A DNA stretch of 64,000 bases, taken from contig OZ257144.1 in assembly GCA_965279205.1 (NCBI GenBank), positions 1,612,001 through 1,676,000 on the forward strand, given 5' to 3'. The notes beneath the pieces were generated by a model. That model did no database searches. It saw only the letters and a program-made list of their open reading frames with translations, and was not told the origin of the DNA. Origin of the DNA: UBA7672 sp965279205. GTDB taxonomy: Bacteria; Pseudomonadota; Alphaproteobacteria; Caulobacterales; Hyphomonadaceae. The position numbers and the translations under genes are program-made. Shown here in pieces: positions 9,595 through 19,379 of this stretch (position 1 is its first letter; each line of letters opens with the position of its first letter).

Positions 9595-10320
9595 TCACCG
9601 GGCTCTTTTGACCGACGCTGATGACGCTGGCGGGTGAAAGGACTCAACGGGAAGGGCAGCGTCTTGCCCAAGCTGTCGCGCGATGATGCCTTCGCGCACG
9701 GTCTTGAGTGTGGCGAGGACAGTCTGGATCACGCGCTCGCGCGGATAGGTCAGGGTGCTGATGGCCAGCGAACGGATCGCCATTGCGGTGGTGGCTGTGA
9801 GGCCTTGCAGTTCCATGTCGGGGGATAAGCCGGCCTCTCGCGCCTGTTGTCCAACGAAGCGCGCATAGTCATCAGCGACCTGGGTCATGATCGGGGTGAC
9901 GGCGGCGCGGATGTCCGGTTCGCTGCGGCTGCCGACGCGGATTTCGTTGCAGGCGCGGCCTTCGGGCATCATCGCCGTCGTCCAGGCAAGATCGATCAGC
10001 GCGCGATAGCGGGGTAGGCCGGCCGGCAGCTTCGCCAAGTGCGCAAGCCTGAAGTCACGCAACTTTCCGTAGGCATGGCCAACTGCGGCGACAAGCAGAT
10101 CCTGACGCGTGGGGAAATGATGCATCATCGCGCCACGGCTGACGCCAGCTTCCTCGGCGACGAGATTGTTGGTGACCGCTCCATACCCGTCCCTTTGCAG
10201 GCAGGTGATGGTTGCTTCCAGGATCTGGCGGCGCGTGGCAGCGGACCGATCGATGTTACGCCGCCGCTCGCGCGGTGGCGCTTCGGTCTTTCGTTTTTCG
10301 CGATGCGCTTGTTCTGCCAT
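9595..10320 (-). CDS. TetR/AcrR family transcriptional regulator
   Basis: The 241-residue protein carries a TetR N-terminal helix-turn-helix at about 25-75 (TRRQILEATITCLQRDGYGA then VAEEAGVSRGAMMHHFPTRQDLL). A helical ligand-binding domain follows with no recognisable effector motif. It lies just upstream of the exported carboxylesterase gene on the same strand and is divergent from the TonB-dependent receptor gene. It may control either or both genes. The ribosome binding site before the chosen ATG is weak. Confidence 0.9.
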   Translation of the reverse strand: MAEQAHREKRKTEAPPRERRRNIDRSAATRRQILEATITCLQRDGYGAVTNNLVAEEAGVSRGAMMHHFPTRQDLLVAAVGHAYGKLRDFRLAHLAKLPAGLPRYRALIDLAWTTAMMPEGRACNEIRVGSRSEPDIRAAVTPIMTQVADDYARFVGQQAREAGLSPDMELQGLTATTAMAIRSLAISTLTYPRERVIQTVLATLKTVREGIIARQLGQDAALPVESFHPPASSASVKRAR

Positions 10321-10900
10321 CCAAATCTCGCTGACGGAGAACTACTCATGGAAGTCTTGCTGGCGGTCTATATCACTGGGGCAACTCGCACTGACAATGC
10401 TGCGGCGGCCTCTCCGAGCAAAAAACAAGCCGGTCAGCCGGTATTGATCAGAGCGCCGCTCCAGATTATCGGTATGCCGAAGGGTGCGGGGATAGAGGCG
10501 CTTCCGCACATGGCATTGTTTGAAGCGCGAGTTTTCTGCGCTTTGGGCCTTCGAGATCGGTTTCCGGAAGCAATTCTGGACCGATAACCCCGAGTGACTT
10601 GCCCCCGTGTCGAAAGACGCGGGGGCATTTTCACGTCCGGAGTGCGTCTTCGTTCTGATTCTGGATCTAATGCGCGAAATGTTTTCCGCGCGCGCATCGC
10701 TTATCGAGCACAATTTTGGAGTGGACGTGCGCGTCAGTGGCAATGGCGCCGCCGTCACGAATAAATGTTCGAAGGTACCGTTACGGATGCCGCTACGGCA
10801 TAATTGCAAAGCCGTCACCTATCCGCATGGTAAGGGCTTGGGCTGGGGAATGAAGAGCACACGCAACGAAACAGTTGTGGTGTCAGGGGAGAGAAATCTA
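10321..10900. other. 580-base intergenic region upstream of the TonB-dependent receptor
   Basis: This region separates the divergent TetR and receptor genes. It holds a terminator-like hairpin at 10600-10632 and a 79-codon open frame (10348-10587) preceded by GGAG. That frame starts only 27 bases from the TetR start, has no recognised similarity and is not accepted as a gene here. The last 250 bases should contain the receptor promoter. Confidence 0.4.
10600..10632 (+). terminator. Terminator-like hairpin
   Basis: TGCCCCCGTGTC (10600-10611) pairs with GACGCGGGGGCA (10616-10627) around a GAAA loop, with a single G-T wobble, and is followed by TTTTC. This has the form of a rho-independent terminator on the plus strand. 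No confident plus-strand gene precedes it, so it may end a short unannotated transcript. Confidence 0.6.
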
Positions 10901-13900
10901 ATGGCAATCAGGACCCTTCGGGGCGTGTCCGCGCTTGCGTTGCTTTTCGGGGCGCCGGCGCTTCAGCTGGCGGAAGCGCAGCAGACAACTGGAACAAATC
11001 AAACCGTCGCAACGACGAACACTGTCGATCAGGTCCAGCCAGCAGAACAAGACGCTGCAACGGACCGGGTCGTCGTCACCGGCTCGCTCATCGCGACAAC
11101 GCCAGAAGACGCGCCGAAGCCGGTTGACGTCTTCACGGTCGAGGACCTGCAGCAGCAAGGAACGCCGACCGTCACCGAATTCATCCGGTCACTGACGACC
11201 TCGTATGGTGACGACCTCGGCTTCGGTCAGGCCTCGCCGGACGTTCCCCAGGGGACCGGGTTCGGCAACGCCAACCTTCGTGGCCTCGGCTCGAACGCGA
11301 CACTCGTCCTGATGAACGGCAAGAATCTGGCGCCCTGGAACGGAGCGTTCGGAGCTGACGTCAACACGGTTCCCATGGAAGCACTCGAAGCTGTCGAGGT
11401 GCTGAAAGACGGCGCGTCGGCAACATACGGCGCCGGCGCCGTGGGCGGCGTCATCAACTTCCGCACGCGTCGCGATATCGACGCGCCGCAAATCACCGTG
11501 CAGAAGCAGTTTTACGATGGCTCGGACGGCTACTACAAAATCGACTTCCTGACCGGCTGGGTGGGCGATTCATCGAACCTGATGCTGTCGGTGTCGCAAA
11601 GCCATGAAGACGCCATGCTTCAGACGGCGCGAGATTTTTCGAGCCAACCCTTCGCGGTGAACCCGGCGCCCTACACGCTGACAGGCGCCAATCCCGGCAC
11701 GTTCCAGCCGACCACGTCGGACTTCTACCTGGCGCCGACGATCACAATGAATCCGCTGACGTCGTATCCGGGGATCAACGACTATCGCACGGCGGCGGAC
11801 TGCACCGCCGTGGGTGGCCAGATCACCAATGTGCTTCAGACCAACGCCGTCGCCACGGGGTCAACGGTAGCGGCAACCTCCTGCGCCGTTCCACAATATC
11901 TGTTCCAGAACCTTGTCAACGAGAACGACACGACGCGCGCCTATATCGAGTTCAATGGCGACATCACGGATGACATGGAGTTCCACTTCGACGCGACGTT
12001 CAACAAGTCGAAGACGCTGCAGCAGCAGATTCCAATTGGCCCGGCAAACGCAACCGCAATCGACCGTACGTTCAGCGCTCTCTGCGGCGGCTGCAACTAT
12101 GTCGTTCCTGTTCGAGTGCAGAACTATTCCGCGGCTGGCGCTGGTCTCGGAACATATGTCCAGAACCCGTTCATCGCCGACTTCATGACGAGGACGGGCA
12201 CAACAACGACCGCGCTTCCAGCCAACGCCGCGCTCTATATGGGCTTGAACTGGCGTCCCTTCATGTTTGGCGGCTTCCCGCTGGAAGAAAGCGGTAACAA
12301 GGTCGACATTTTCGAGCGCGACAGCTTCATCGTGAATACGGGGGTCAAGGGCGAGTTCGGCGAGGATGGTCTGTTCGGGTCACTGCTGAACGGGATCAAT
12401 TACGACATATCGGCCCAGTACAACCAGTACCTGAACACGTATGAGCAGCCCGACGTCTTCGCTTCTCGCCTGCAAAACGCCCTGCTGGGTTACGGCGGAG
12501 CTGGCTGCCAGGCCGTTGACCGCGTGCCGACCGACTATTCGTCGGCGGCTGCGTACAACCGCACGGTCGGCATCCAGTCCGATCGCGCGCCGGGCGTGAA
12601 CGGCTGTCAGTGGTTCAACCCATTCGCCAGCGCGTTTGCCGCCAGCACTGCAAACGGCGCTGCCAACCCGCAGTTCAATTCAGGTTCGATTGCGGGCCGG
12701 CCAACCGGCTATGCCAACCCGCTGGACCTGATGGACTGGATGATTGGCGACCGTGTTGCTGAATACCGACTGGAATCGATCACGGGCAATGCCGTTCTCA
12801 GCGGTCAGATCGACGAAAATCTGTTCCAGCTGCCCGGCGGCACGATCGGTTGGGCGCTCGGTACGCAGTGGAGGCAGGTCGAAGGCCGCTCGTCGACGCG
12901 AGATGACACCGAGCTTGAAGAAAACATGGCGACCCAGCCATGCGTCTGGCCGGATCGCGCCGTCCTCAATTCACCGGCGCAGATCGAACCGGGCCTCGGC
13001 ACGCGAGGCTGTACCGCCAATAACGGCGCGTTCTTCTCGAACGGCAGGGTCAGCATCGTCACGACGATCCCCCCATTCTGGTATGATACGCAGTCGGTCG
13101 CTACTTTTGCCGAACTCCAGCTGCCCGTTCTCGACAACCTGAACTTCTCAGTGTCGGGCCGGCATGAGGAGTACAATGGCGGCGACCTGATCGGCGACAT
13201 CTACTCCGTAGCCGGAAAGTGGGACGTTACCGACAACCTCTATGTCCGTTCGTCCTATGGCACGAACTATCGCGCTGACGGCGCGCTCGAACTGGATCCG
13301 GGAGCGCAGACGTTCAGCACCACCACCCAAAGCCGGTTCGGCACGGGTTACCAGGTCCTCGAAAGCATCACCGTCGGTTCCAACGTAGGCCCTGAAGACG
13401 ACAAGACGTTCAACTTCGGCGTGGGCTGGGAGTCCGATCTCTGGGACGGCCGGATCCGCGCGAGCGTCGACTTCTTCGAAATCCTGATTGATGGCCAGAT
13501 CGCAACGACGAGTGCGACAACAACGCTGAACGACATCTTCGGGCTCAACACGACTGCGGCACAGTCAAACCGAGGCATTGTCGGCATTCCGAACACAGCC
13601 TTGGCAAACTCAAACGGCCAGTTCGCAGATTGCAATGCGAACCTGATCACCTTTGTCACATTCAGCACGCCCTGCGTGCAGGGAACGACGACGGCGGCGA
13701 GCTTGACCGAAGTCGAACGGTTCCAGGTCAACGGGCCGGGTTTCATCACCAATGGCGTCGACTACTCGATCGACTTCGCCTACCCGATGTTCGATGGCAC
13801 GTTCAGCGCCCAGCTCACCGCAACCCAGAACCTTGTCTACAAGGCGCGCGGGTATGAGGTGAACGGGACGGTGTTCGATCTCGGTGGCAAGCGTCTTGGC

Positions 13901-14314
13901 CGCGCCAACTACACGAGCACCGGCAACGAGTCGCGCCGGTGGCGGGCCAACGCCCAGGTCCGCTGGGCCAACGACACCCACAATATCAGCCTGAGGGCCA
14001 ACTACTCCTCGGGCGTCTATAACGAAGCCTACACGGTGGGAGGACTCATCCCGATCGTCTCCAATATTGCGGCGACGACGACGATCGACGAGACGGTGTT
14101 GTCCACCTACGGGATCTTCCCCAAAGAGTATCTCGATTTCGATCTGAACTACATCTACACGGCGCCGTTCTGGGAAGACCTGGAAATCCGGGCCACGGTG
14201 CTGAATATCTTCGACAAGGATCCTTCTCCGGCGCAGGGCCGTTCCGGCTACTACAACGCGACAGGCAACCCGCGCGGCCGCATCCTTGAGATCGGCGTGA
14301 CCAAGAAGTTCTAG
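10901..14314 (+). CDS. TonB-dependent outer-membrane receptor
   Basis: The 1137-residue protein has a signal peptide (MAIRTLRGVSALALLFGAP, cleaved near AEAQQ) and a plug domain at about 45-190 that begins DRVVVTGSLIA. The plug contains NLRGLGSNATLVLMNGK and VLKDGASATYGAGAVGGVIN, as is typical of receptors with large beta-barrels. The barrel ends in the terminal phenylalanine of IGVTKKF. The start is set at 10901, where AGGGGAGAG stands at SD distance and a signal peptide follows. The frame is open upstream to 10607, but that part does not look like receptor sequence. It should import a ligand across the outer membrane using TonB energy. The adjacent esterases hint at an ester-containing nutrient. 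A strong terminator follows. Confidence 0.95.
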   Translation: MAIRTLRGVSALALLFGAPALQLAEAQQTTGTNQTVATTNTVDQVQPAEQDAATDRVVVTGSLIATTPEDAPKPVDVFTVEDLQQQGTPTVTEFIRSLTTSYGDDLGFGQASPDVPQGTGFGNANLRGLGSNATLVLMNGKNLAPWNGAFGADVNTVPMEALEAVEVLKDGASATYGAGAVGGVINFRTRRDIDAPQITVQKQFYDGSDGYYKIDFLTGWVGDSSNLMLSVSQSHEDAMLQTARDFSSQPFAVNPAPYTLTGANPGTFQPTTSDFYLAPTITMNPLTSYPGINDYRTAADCTAVGGQITNVLQTNAVATGSTVAATSCAVPQYLFQNLVNENDTTRAYIEFNGDITDDMEFHFDATFNKSKTLQQQIPIGPANATAIDRTFSALCGGCNYVVPVRVQNYSAAGAGLGTYVQNPFIADFMTRTGTTTTALPANAALYMGLNWRPFMFGGFPLEESGNKVDIFERDSFIVNTGVKGEFGEDGLFGSLLNGINYDISAQYNQYLNTYEQPDVFASRLQNALLGYGGAGCQAVDRVPTDYSSAAAYNRTVGIQSDRAPGVNGCQWFNPFASAFAASTANGAANPQFNSGSIAGRPTGYANPLDLMDWMIGDRVAEYRLESITGNAVLSGQIDENLFQLPGGTIGWALGTQWRQVEGRSSTRDDTELEENMATQPCVWPDRAVLNSPAQIEPGLGTRGCTANNGAFFSNGRVSIVTTIPPFWYDTQSVATFAELQLPVLDNLNFSVSGRHEEYNGGDLIGDIYSVAGKWDVTDNLYVRSSYGTNYRADGALELDPGAQTFSTTTQSRFGTGYQVLESITVGSNVGPEDDKTFNFGVGWESDLWDGRIRASVDFFEILIDGQIATTSATTTLNDIFGLNTTAAQSNRGIVGIPNTALANSNGQFADCNANLITFVTFSTPCVQGTTTAASLTEVERFQVNGPGFITNGVDYSIDFAYPMFDGTFSAQLTATQNLVYKARGYEVNGTVFDLGGKRLGRANYTSTGNESRRWRANAQVRWANDTHNISLRANYSSGVYNEAYTVGGLIPIVSNIAATTTIDETVLSTYGIFPKEYLDFDLNYIYTAPFWEDLEIRATVLNIFDKDPSPAQGRSGYYNATGNPRGRILEIGVTKKF

Positions 14315-14346
14315 TCGGGCGCAAGCCTGCAACTGGACACGACATG

Positions 14347-14382
14347 GCGCCCCGGACCGCAAGGTCCGGGGCGCTGGTTTTT
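14347..14382 (+). terminator. Rho-independent terminator after the TonB-dependent receptor
   Basis: GCGCCCCGGACC (14347-14358) pairs perfectly with GGTCCGGGGCGC (14363-14374) around GCAA, followed by TGGTTTTT. This is a 12-bp GC-rich stem with a T-run, 32 bases after the receptor stop codon. Confidence 0.9.
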
Positions 14383-14428
14383 GGGGCCGCACGGGCGTAT
14401 GATGCTCCCAGCAAAGAAGGGGGAAAGC

Positions 14429-15181
14429 ATGCGCCGTCACGCCAGTATCCTGATCACCGCCTGCCTCGCAGCCATGACTGTGGGCGCGTGCGCAACAACC
14501 ACGCCGACGCGCTACGAACTTGCGCCCATGCGCTCCAACGGACACGACCTCAAGGGCATGGACGCCCGCACCACGCTGGAGTCGCGCCAGCCGGGGGGCA
14601 TCGTGTCGGTGCGCGCCGACCAGCAATTCGAGGAATTCGGCGCCGGGTTCATCATTGTCGCGCAGAACAAGAGCGCCGGTGCGCTGGAGTTCGGGCCGCA
14701 GAACATCCAGGCGTCGATCAACGGCAAACCGCTTGCCGTGCTGACAGCCGATGAACTCGACACGAAAGTGCAGGGCAAGCTGCGCGGGTATGTCCGAGCG
14801 ACGAGCACGACCAGCCAGCAGGATATCTTGGCTGCGTCGGAAGAAGCCACGCGCGACTACCGTTTCAACAATTATGGCGGCTGTCCTGCAGGACAGGGCA
14901 GTTGCCAGGTGTTCAGCGATGACAATGGCAGCATCTACCGCCAGGACCGCATCGCGCGGGAGCTGCAAGCAAAGACGGTGGCCGAGGTCGCTACAAAGCT
15001 GCAGCAGAGCAAGGTGCTGATTGCTCAGAAGGCGCTGCGTCCATCGCGCATTGAACCCGAGCAGATGGCCGGCGGCATCATGGTGGTCGAGCTACCGCCA
15101 TCGGGTGGTTCGGTAGATCTGACCATCACCTTCAACGGCCATAAGCACAACTTCACCTTCGCCGCGACGCCCGGGGCCTGA
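14429..15181 (+). CDS. Predicted lipoprotein of unknown function
   Basis: The 250-residue protein starts at an ATG with AAGGGGG upstream. It carries a lipoprotein signal peptide with lipobox MTVGAC, so Cys20 would be lipidated. The mature part has a beta-rich middle (QFEEFGAGFIIVAQNKSAGALEFGPQNI) followed by a helical, glutamine-rich segment and another beta segment (GSVDLTITFNGHKHNFTF). I do not recognise a named family. It stands alone between the receptor terminator and an esterase gene. Localisation to the cell envelope is well supported; function is not. Confidence 0.75.
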   Translation: MRRHASILITACLAAMTVGACATTTPTRYELAPMRSNGHDLKGMDARTTLESRQPGGIVSVRADQQFEEFGAGFIIVAQNKSAGALEFGPQNIQASINGKPLAVLTADELDTKVQGKLRGYVRATSTTSQQDILAASEEATRDYRFNNYGGCPAGQGSCQVFSDDNGSIYRQDRIARELQAKTVAEVATKLQQSKVLIAQKALRPSRIEPEQMAGGIMVVELPPSGGSVDLTITFNGHKHNFTFAATPGA

Positions 15182-15294
15182 TCTTCCGGCCAGCAACGCG
15201 CACTTCCCGGGCGCCGTGCTGCGGCATTCGAGAGGCATTTATCTTCCACCCTGTCATGCGATAGGACTGCCGTGTCGAAAGTCATGGAGTTCGC

Positions 15295-16530
15295 ATGAGC
15301 GCGATTGAACGGATCGATCCGGCCGAAGCTGGCCTGAACGCAGACCGCCTGAAGCGGATTCCCCAGTATTTCGACAGCTATATCGAGAAGCAGAAGCTGC
15401 CGTGCGTTGCGGTGCTGGTGGCGCGCGGCGGGCAGGTGGCGCACCTGTCCTTCCAGGGCGCAACCGAAATGGGCGGCAAGCGCGCCATCGACGAGAACAC
15501 GATCTATCGCATCTATTCGATGACCAAGCCGATCACGTCGGTTGCGGCGATGATGCTGTTCGAGGAGGGCCTGCTGCACCTCGACCACGATGTGTCGCGC
15601 TACATCCCGGAGTTTGGCGACGTTCAGGTATTCGCGGGCGGCACTGCCGATGCGCCACAGCTGAAGAAACCGGATCGTCCGATCAAGGTGAAGGATCTGT
15701 TCCTGCACACGTCGGGCATCACCTACAGCTTCCTGATGCAGGCGCCGACGGACGAGATTTATCGCAAGCGCAAGCTCGAGTATTCGACCTGGAGCGGCGA
15801 TCTGAAGAGCTTCTGCGAGGCGCTGGCGCAGGCGCCGCTGGCGTTCTCTCCCGGGGACCGCTGGAATTATTCGAACTCGACCGACGTGCTCGGTCGCGTG
15901 GTGGAAGTGGCGTCGGGCATGAGTCTCGACCAGTTCTTCCAGACGCGCATCTTCGAGCCACTGGGCATGAACGACACCGGCTTCCACGTCAGCGAGGACA
16001 AGATCGACCGGCTGATGGCGTGCTATCGACGCGATCCGCTAAGCGGCGCGATCTCGATGATCGACCAGCCCGGCAGGGCGAGCAGCTACGCGAGGAAGCC
16101 GAATGTATTCTCGGGTGGCGGCGGTCTCGCGTCGACCATCGGCGACTACTTCAAGTTCTGCCTGATGCTGGGAAATGGCGGCGAGCTGAACGGCGTGCGC
16201 CTGCTGTCGCCCAAGACGCTTGAGTTCATGACGCTGAACCATCTGCCGGGCAACAAGACGCTGAAGGACATGGGCGATAAGACCTTTTCGGAATCGCGCA
16301 TGGACGGGTCGGGTTTTGGCCTCGGCTGGGCTGTGACATCGGATGTGGTGTCGACCATGCAGCCGGGATCGCTCGGCACGTTCTCATGGGGCGGCATGGC
16401 CTCGACCTTCTTCTGGATCGATCCGGTCGAGGATCTGATCGTGATCCAGATGACCCAGCTGATGCCCTCCGGCGCCTATCCGATCCGGCCGCAATTGCAG
16501 CAGCTGGTGTACGGCGCGATCGAGGAGTAA
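15295..16530 (+). CDS. Beta-lactamase-fold serine hydrolase (family VIII esterase-like)
   Basis: The 411-residue protein has the class C beta-lactamase fold. The nucleophile motif is SMTK (Ser75-Lys78), the tyrosine motif is YSN in WNYSNSTDVLGRV, and the third box is WGG in FSWGGMAST. WGG instead of KTG is usual in EstB-type esterases, so ester hydrolysis is more likely than beta-lactam hydrolysis. No signal peptide is visible, so it is probably cytoplasmic. Its length matches the family. It is the second hydrolase near the TonB-dependent receptor, but it is not in an evident operon. Confidence 0.88.
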   Translation: MSAIERIDPAEAGLNADRLKRIPQYFDSYIEKQKLPCVAVLVARGGQVAHLSFQGATEMGGKRAIDENTIYRIYSMTKPITSVAAMMLFEEGLLHLDHDVSRYIPEFGDVQVFAGGTADAPQLKKPDRPIKVKDLFLHTSGITYSFLMQAPTDEIYRKRKLEYSTWSGDLKSFCEALAQAPLAFSPGDRWNYSNSTDVLGRVVEVASGMSLDQFFQTRIFEPLGMNDTGFHVSEDKIDRLMACYRRDPLSGAISMIDQPGRASSYARKPNVFSGGGGLASTIGDYFKFCLMLGNGGELNGVRLLSPKTLEFMTLNHLPGNKTLKDMGDKTFSESRMDGSGFGLGWAVTSDVVSTMQPGSLGTFSWGGMASTFFWIDPVEDLIVIQMTQLMPSGAYPIRPQLQQLVYGAIEE

Positions 16531-16552
16531 TCGCGCGGTTTGATTGAGCCGT

Positions 16553-17107
16553 CTAAGAAGGTTTGGCCGCCGGGGTGGACGCCGCCGCCACGTTCTCGTC
16601 AATGCGCTGGATGCCCTGCGCGATGTCCGCCGCCTTCGGACAGGTTCCCTTGCAGTCTTCATGCATCTTTGCCAGCACAGCTCGCTGATCAGCAGCCGCC
16701 TGCGGATTGCCGAGCACGACCTCGATCGCGCCAAGCCAGCCACGGGGCGCCACCATTGCCGGATCGAGATTCACGGTGGTGCGGAACGAGGATCGCGCCT
16801 TTTCGAGATCGCCAAGCTGGACCTGAGTCAGACCCATCATGAAATTGCCGCCAGCGTGCTCGCCGACCTTCCCCAGGAAGTCGGTGAGTTCCTTTTCCGC
16901 CAGCTTGAACTGTCCGGACTGATAATACCTCACCGCGTCCTGATAGGACTTGATCGAGTCGTCCATCTTATCGATTTCGGCCCTCGGCTGTGGCGCCGAC
17001 CGGGACGGCATACCTGACGAGCCCTGTGCCGATGCGGGCAGCAGGCCCGGCCCCGCCAGAGTCAGAAATATCGCAACGGCAACCGCCTGCATGAGATTTG
17101 GATGCAT
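16553..17107 (-). CDS. Exported tetratricopeptide-repeat protein
   Basis: The 184-residue protein starts at an ATG preceded by GGAGAGG and has a signal peptide (MHPNLMQAVAVAIFLTLAGP, cleaved near SAQG). Two TPR-like helical pairs follow (about residues 50-120: AVRYYQSGQFKLAEKELTDF, then MMGLTQVQLGDLEKARSSF). A conserved-looking CKGTC pair of cysteines lies near residue 150, and the tail is alanine and proline rich. It is probably a periplasmic scaffold. It converges with the esterase gene 22 bases away. An upstream in-frame start (to 17191) is unlikely because it would mask the signal peptide. Confidence 0.75.
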   Translation of the reverse strand: MHPNLMQAVAVAIFLTLAGPGLLPASAQGSSGMPSRSAPQPRAEIDKMDDSIKSYQDAVRYYQSGQFKLAEKELTDFLGKVGEHAGGNFMMGLTQVQLGDLEKARSSFRTTVNLDPAMVAPRGWLGAIEVVLGNPQAAADQRAVLAKMHEDCKGTCPKAADIAQGIQRIDENVAAASTPAAKPS

Positions 17108-17571
17108 GTCGTTCCTCTCCCCTGAGCTTGTCTTCGCGTCGGCCTCGAGAGGGCCGGCGCTATCGGGCAAAGCGTCTCCGCACCCTGTCACCCATGGTCC
17201 AGACTATAGCTGCGCCCGTTGAAAAAGGCATGGGGGAAGAGCGGCTCTCGGGTTCACGCCGGTGCGAAGAGCGTCCACGGCCGCGATTTGCCTTAGATGC
17301 AGGACCTTCCGGCTTGTCCGGCTCTTGAGGCAAGGGCGACCGCGCCGTTGCGCATTCTCAGAGTTTGACGGGTGGCCGGATCGGCCGGCTTCCGCAATTG
17401 GTTGTACCCTGCGCGACCGTAGATTGTTCGCCGATGCCGATCACTCACGAACCGTCACAAGAGCTTTTCCTGCGAGGCCCCGACGTAAGGGCAGGGCTTT
17501 CCTCGACGCGATCGTGGCCTAGAGTGACGCCATCGCTCCGGCAGATCGGCGTCGAAAAAAGGGGACATGGA
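17108..17571. other. 464-base divergent intergenic region
   Basis: This region lies between the divergent TPR gene and the PQQ dehydrogenase gene. The dehydrogenase frame stays open through its right-hand half (from 17365), but this part lacks a ribosome binding site and would bury the lipoprotein signal. I see no RNA gene, terminator or clear operator. Confidence 0.4.
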
Positions 17572-19353
17572 ATGCGCACGCAAGGAAGGCTCGGTCTTGG
17601 AGCGTGTTGCGCGCTGATAGCATTCGCGTTGGCGTCCTGCGCTGTGCTGGAAACGCAGCCAGCGGCGCCTGCCACCCCCGAAGAGCTGCTTGCAGGCATG
17701 CGCCCCGTGACGCCCGCCATGCTACGCGACCCGGCGCCGGGAGACTGGCTGCAATGGGGGCGCACCTACGACGGACAGAATTTCAGCCCGCTCAACCGCA
17801 TCAACCGCGACACCGTGAAGACCCTGGCGCCGGCCTGGAGCGCGCCGATCGAGCGTGGCGTGGCGATGCCGACACCGCTCGTCCATGACGGCGTGATGTT
17901 CCTGCAGACGAGCCCGGATGCGGTTCTGGCGCTCGACGCTGCGACCGGCAAGGAACTCTGGCGCCATGCCCGTGCGCCGATCGAAGTTTCCGCCACCATG
18001 AAGATGGGGGTGGGCCTGTCCGGCGGGCTTGTGTTCGTTCCGACATCCGACCTCCACGTTCTGGCGCTGGATGCGCATACGGGCGCGACGGTGTGGGACC
18101 ACGGCATCGAGCCCACGCCGCCAGGCGTGAAAGGCGCGACGCTCGGCCTGCGCAGCGCGCCCTTTGTCGTGGGCGACAAGGTGATCCAGGGCGTCACCAC
18201 CAGCTTCGTTCCCGGCGGCGGGTTCATCGTCGCGCTCGACATTTCCACGGGACGCGAGCTGTGGCGCTTCCACACCATCGCGCGGCCGGGCGAGCCGGGC
18301 GGCGAAAGCTGGAACGGCCTGCCGCTCGACAAGCGCAGCGGCGGCTCGGTCTGGCACCAGGGCACCTGGGACCGCGACCTCAACCTGATCTATTTCGGCG
18401 TTGCCCCGACCTACGACACCGGCCCGATGCTCAAGCCATCAGGCGTTCCGGGGACAACGCGCGATGCGCTCTATACCAACAGCACGATCGCGCTGAACCC
18501 CGACACAGGAAAGCTGGTCTGGCACTACCAGCACTTCGCAAACGACCAGTGGGACCTCGACTGGGTGTTCGAGCGCCAGCTGGCGACGGTCCGGATCGGC
18601 GGCCGCGACCGCAAGGTCGTGATGACCATGGGCAAGATGGGCATTCTCGAAGCGATGGATGCGGCGACTGGCGCCTATCTGTTCTCGATCGATGCGGGCA
18701 CGCAGAACATCATCACCGCAATCGATCCAGCAACCGGCGCCAAGACGATCGATCCCGCGCGCCTTCCTGATCCGGAGCGACCGACAATGTTTTGCCCAGG
18801 ACCCTCCGGCGCGCGCTCGTGGCCGCCGACATCCTTGAGCAAGAACACCGGCCTGCTTTACGTGCCGCTGACCGAATGGTGCATGGGGATGGGCGGCAAG
18901 GGCGGCAACCTCCTCACCGCGCCTGGCTCGGCGCTTACCGCCGCCGACCACCCGGATGCGGTGAAGGACAGCAAGATGGGCCGGCTGCAGGCCATGGATG
19001 TGAGCGGCAAGAAGCTCGCCTGGACGCATGATCTCGATGCGCCGATTTCGACCTCCGCCCTGTCGACGGCCGGCGGCGTCGTGTTCGCCGGCGACCTCGA
19101 TCCCGCGCTGAAGGCGTTCGATGACCGAGACGGAAAGCTGCTGTGGACGGCGCCGCTCGACGCCTTCCCCAGCTCCAGCGTCATCACCTACAGCGTTGGC
19201 CAGACGCAGTATGTCGCCGTGGTTGTTGGCATGACCAACAACCACATCAACGACATGTCGCGCCGCTATCAGGCCTTCCGCACCAGCCTTAGCCTGTCTG
19301 CTCCCAAGCCGGCCGGCAGCGCCGCCATCCAGGTGTTTGCACTGGGCAAGTGA
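17572..19353 (+). CDS. PQQ-dependent dehydrogenase, lipoprotein form without cytochrome domain
   Basis: The 593-residue protein starts at an ATG with AAAAGGGG upstream and has a lipoprotein signal (LIAFALASCAVL). The rest is an eight-bladed quinoprotein propeller. It opens with the blade entry WLQWGRTYDGQNFSPLNRIN and includes DTGKLVWHYQHFANDQWDLD, as in alcohol- and glucose-type PQQ enzymes. There is no CxxCH motif, so no haem c domain. It would oxidise an alcohol or sugar at the envelope and pass electrons to the respiratory chain by an unknown partner. Substrate cannot be fixed. A second PQQ enzyme (52385-55219) has a different membrane anchor. No PQQ biosynthesis genes are in the window. 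Confidence 0.9.
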   Translation: MRTQGRLGLGACCALIAFALASCAVLETQPAAPATPEELLAGMRPVTPAMLRDPAPGDWLQWGRTYDGQNFSPLNRINRDTVKTLAPAWSAPIERGVAMPTPLVHDGVMFLQTSPDAVLALDAATGKELWRHARAPIEVSATMKMGVGLSGGLVFVPTSDLHVLALDAHTGATVWDHGIEPTPPGVKGATLGLRSAPFVVGDKVIQGVTTSFVPGGGFIVALDISTGRELWRFHTIARPGEPGGESWNGLPLDKRSGGSVWHQGTWDRDLNLIYFGVAPTYDTGPMLKPSGVPGTTRDALYTNSTIALNPDTGKLVWHYQHFANDQWDLDWVFERQLATVRIGGRDRKVVMTMGKMGILEAMDAATGAYLFSIDAGTQNIITAIDPATGAKTIDPARLPDPERPTMFCPGPSGARSWPPTSLSKNTGLLYVPLTEWCMGMGGKGGNLLTAPGSALTAADHPDAVKDSKMGRLQAMDVSGKKLAWTHDLDAPISTSALSTAGGVVFAGDLDPALKAFDDRDGKLLWTAPLDAFPSSSVITYSVGQTQYVAVVVGMTNNHINDMSRRYQAFRTSLSLSAPKPAGSAAIQVFALGK

Positions 19354-19379
19354 GCCAGCGCAGACGATCCTTCGCTGAC

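Noticed and set aside
10348..10587. 79-codon plus-strand frame with GGAG upstream, followed by a terminator-like hairpin
   Set aside because: It starts 27 bases from the divergent TetR start, leaving no room for a normal promoter, and has no recognised similarity. The hairpin is reported on its own.
10607..10900. Upstream extension of the TonB-dependent receptor frame
   Set aside because: The signal peptide and the AGGGGAG site point to ATG 10901; the extension has no receptor features.
17365..17571. Upstream extension of the PQQ dehydrogenase frame
   Set aside because: It would bury the lipoprotein signal peptide and lacks a ribosome binding site.
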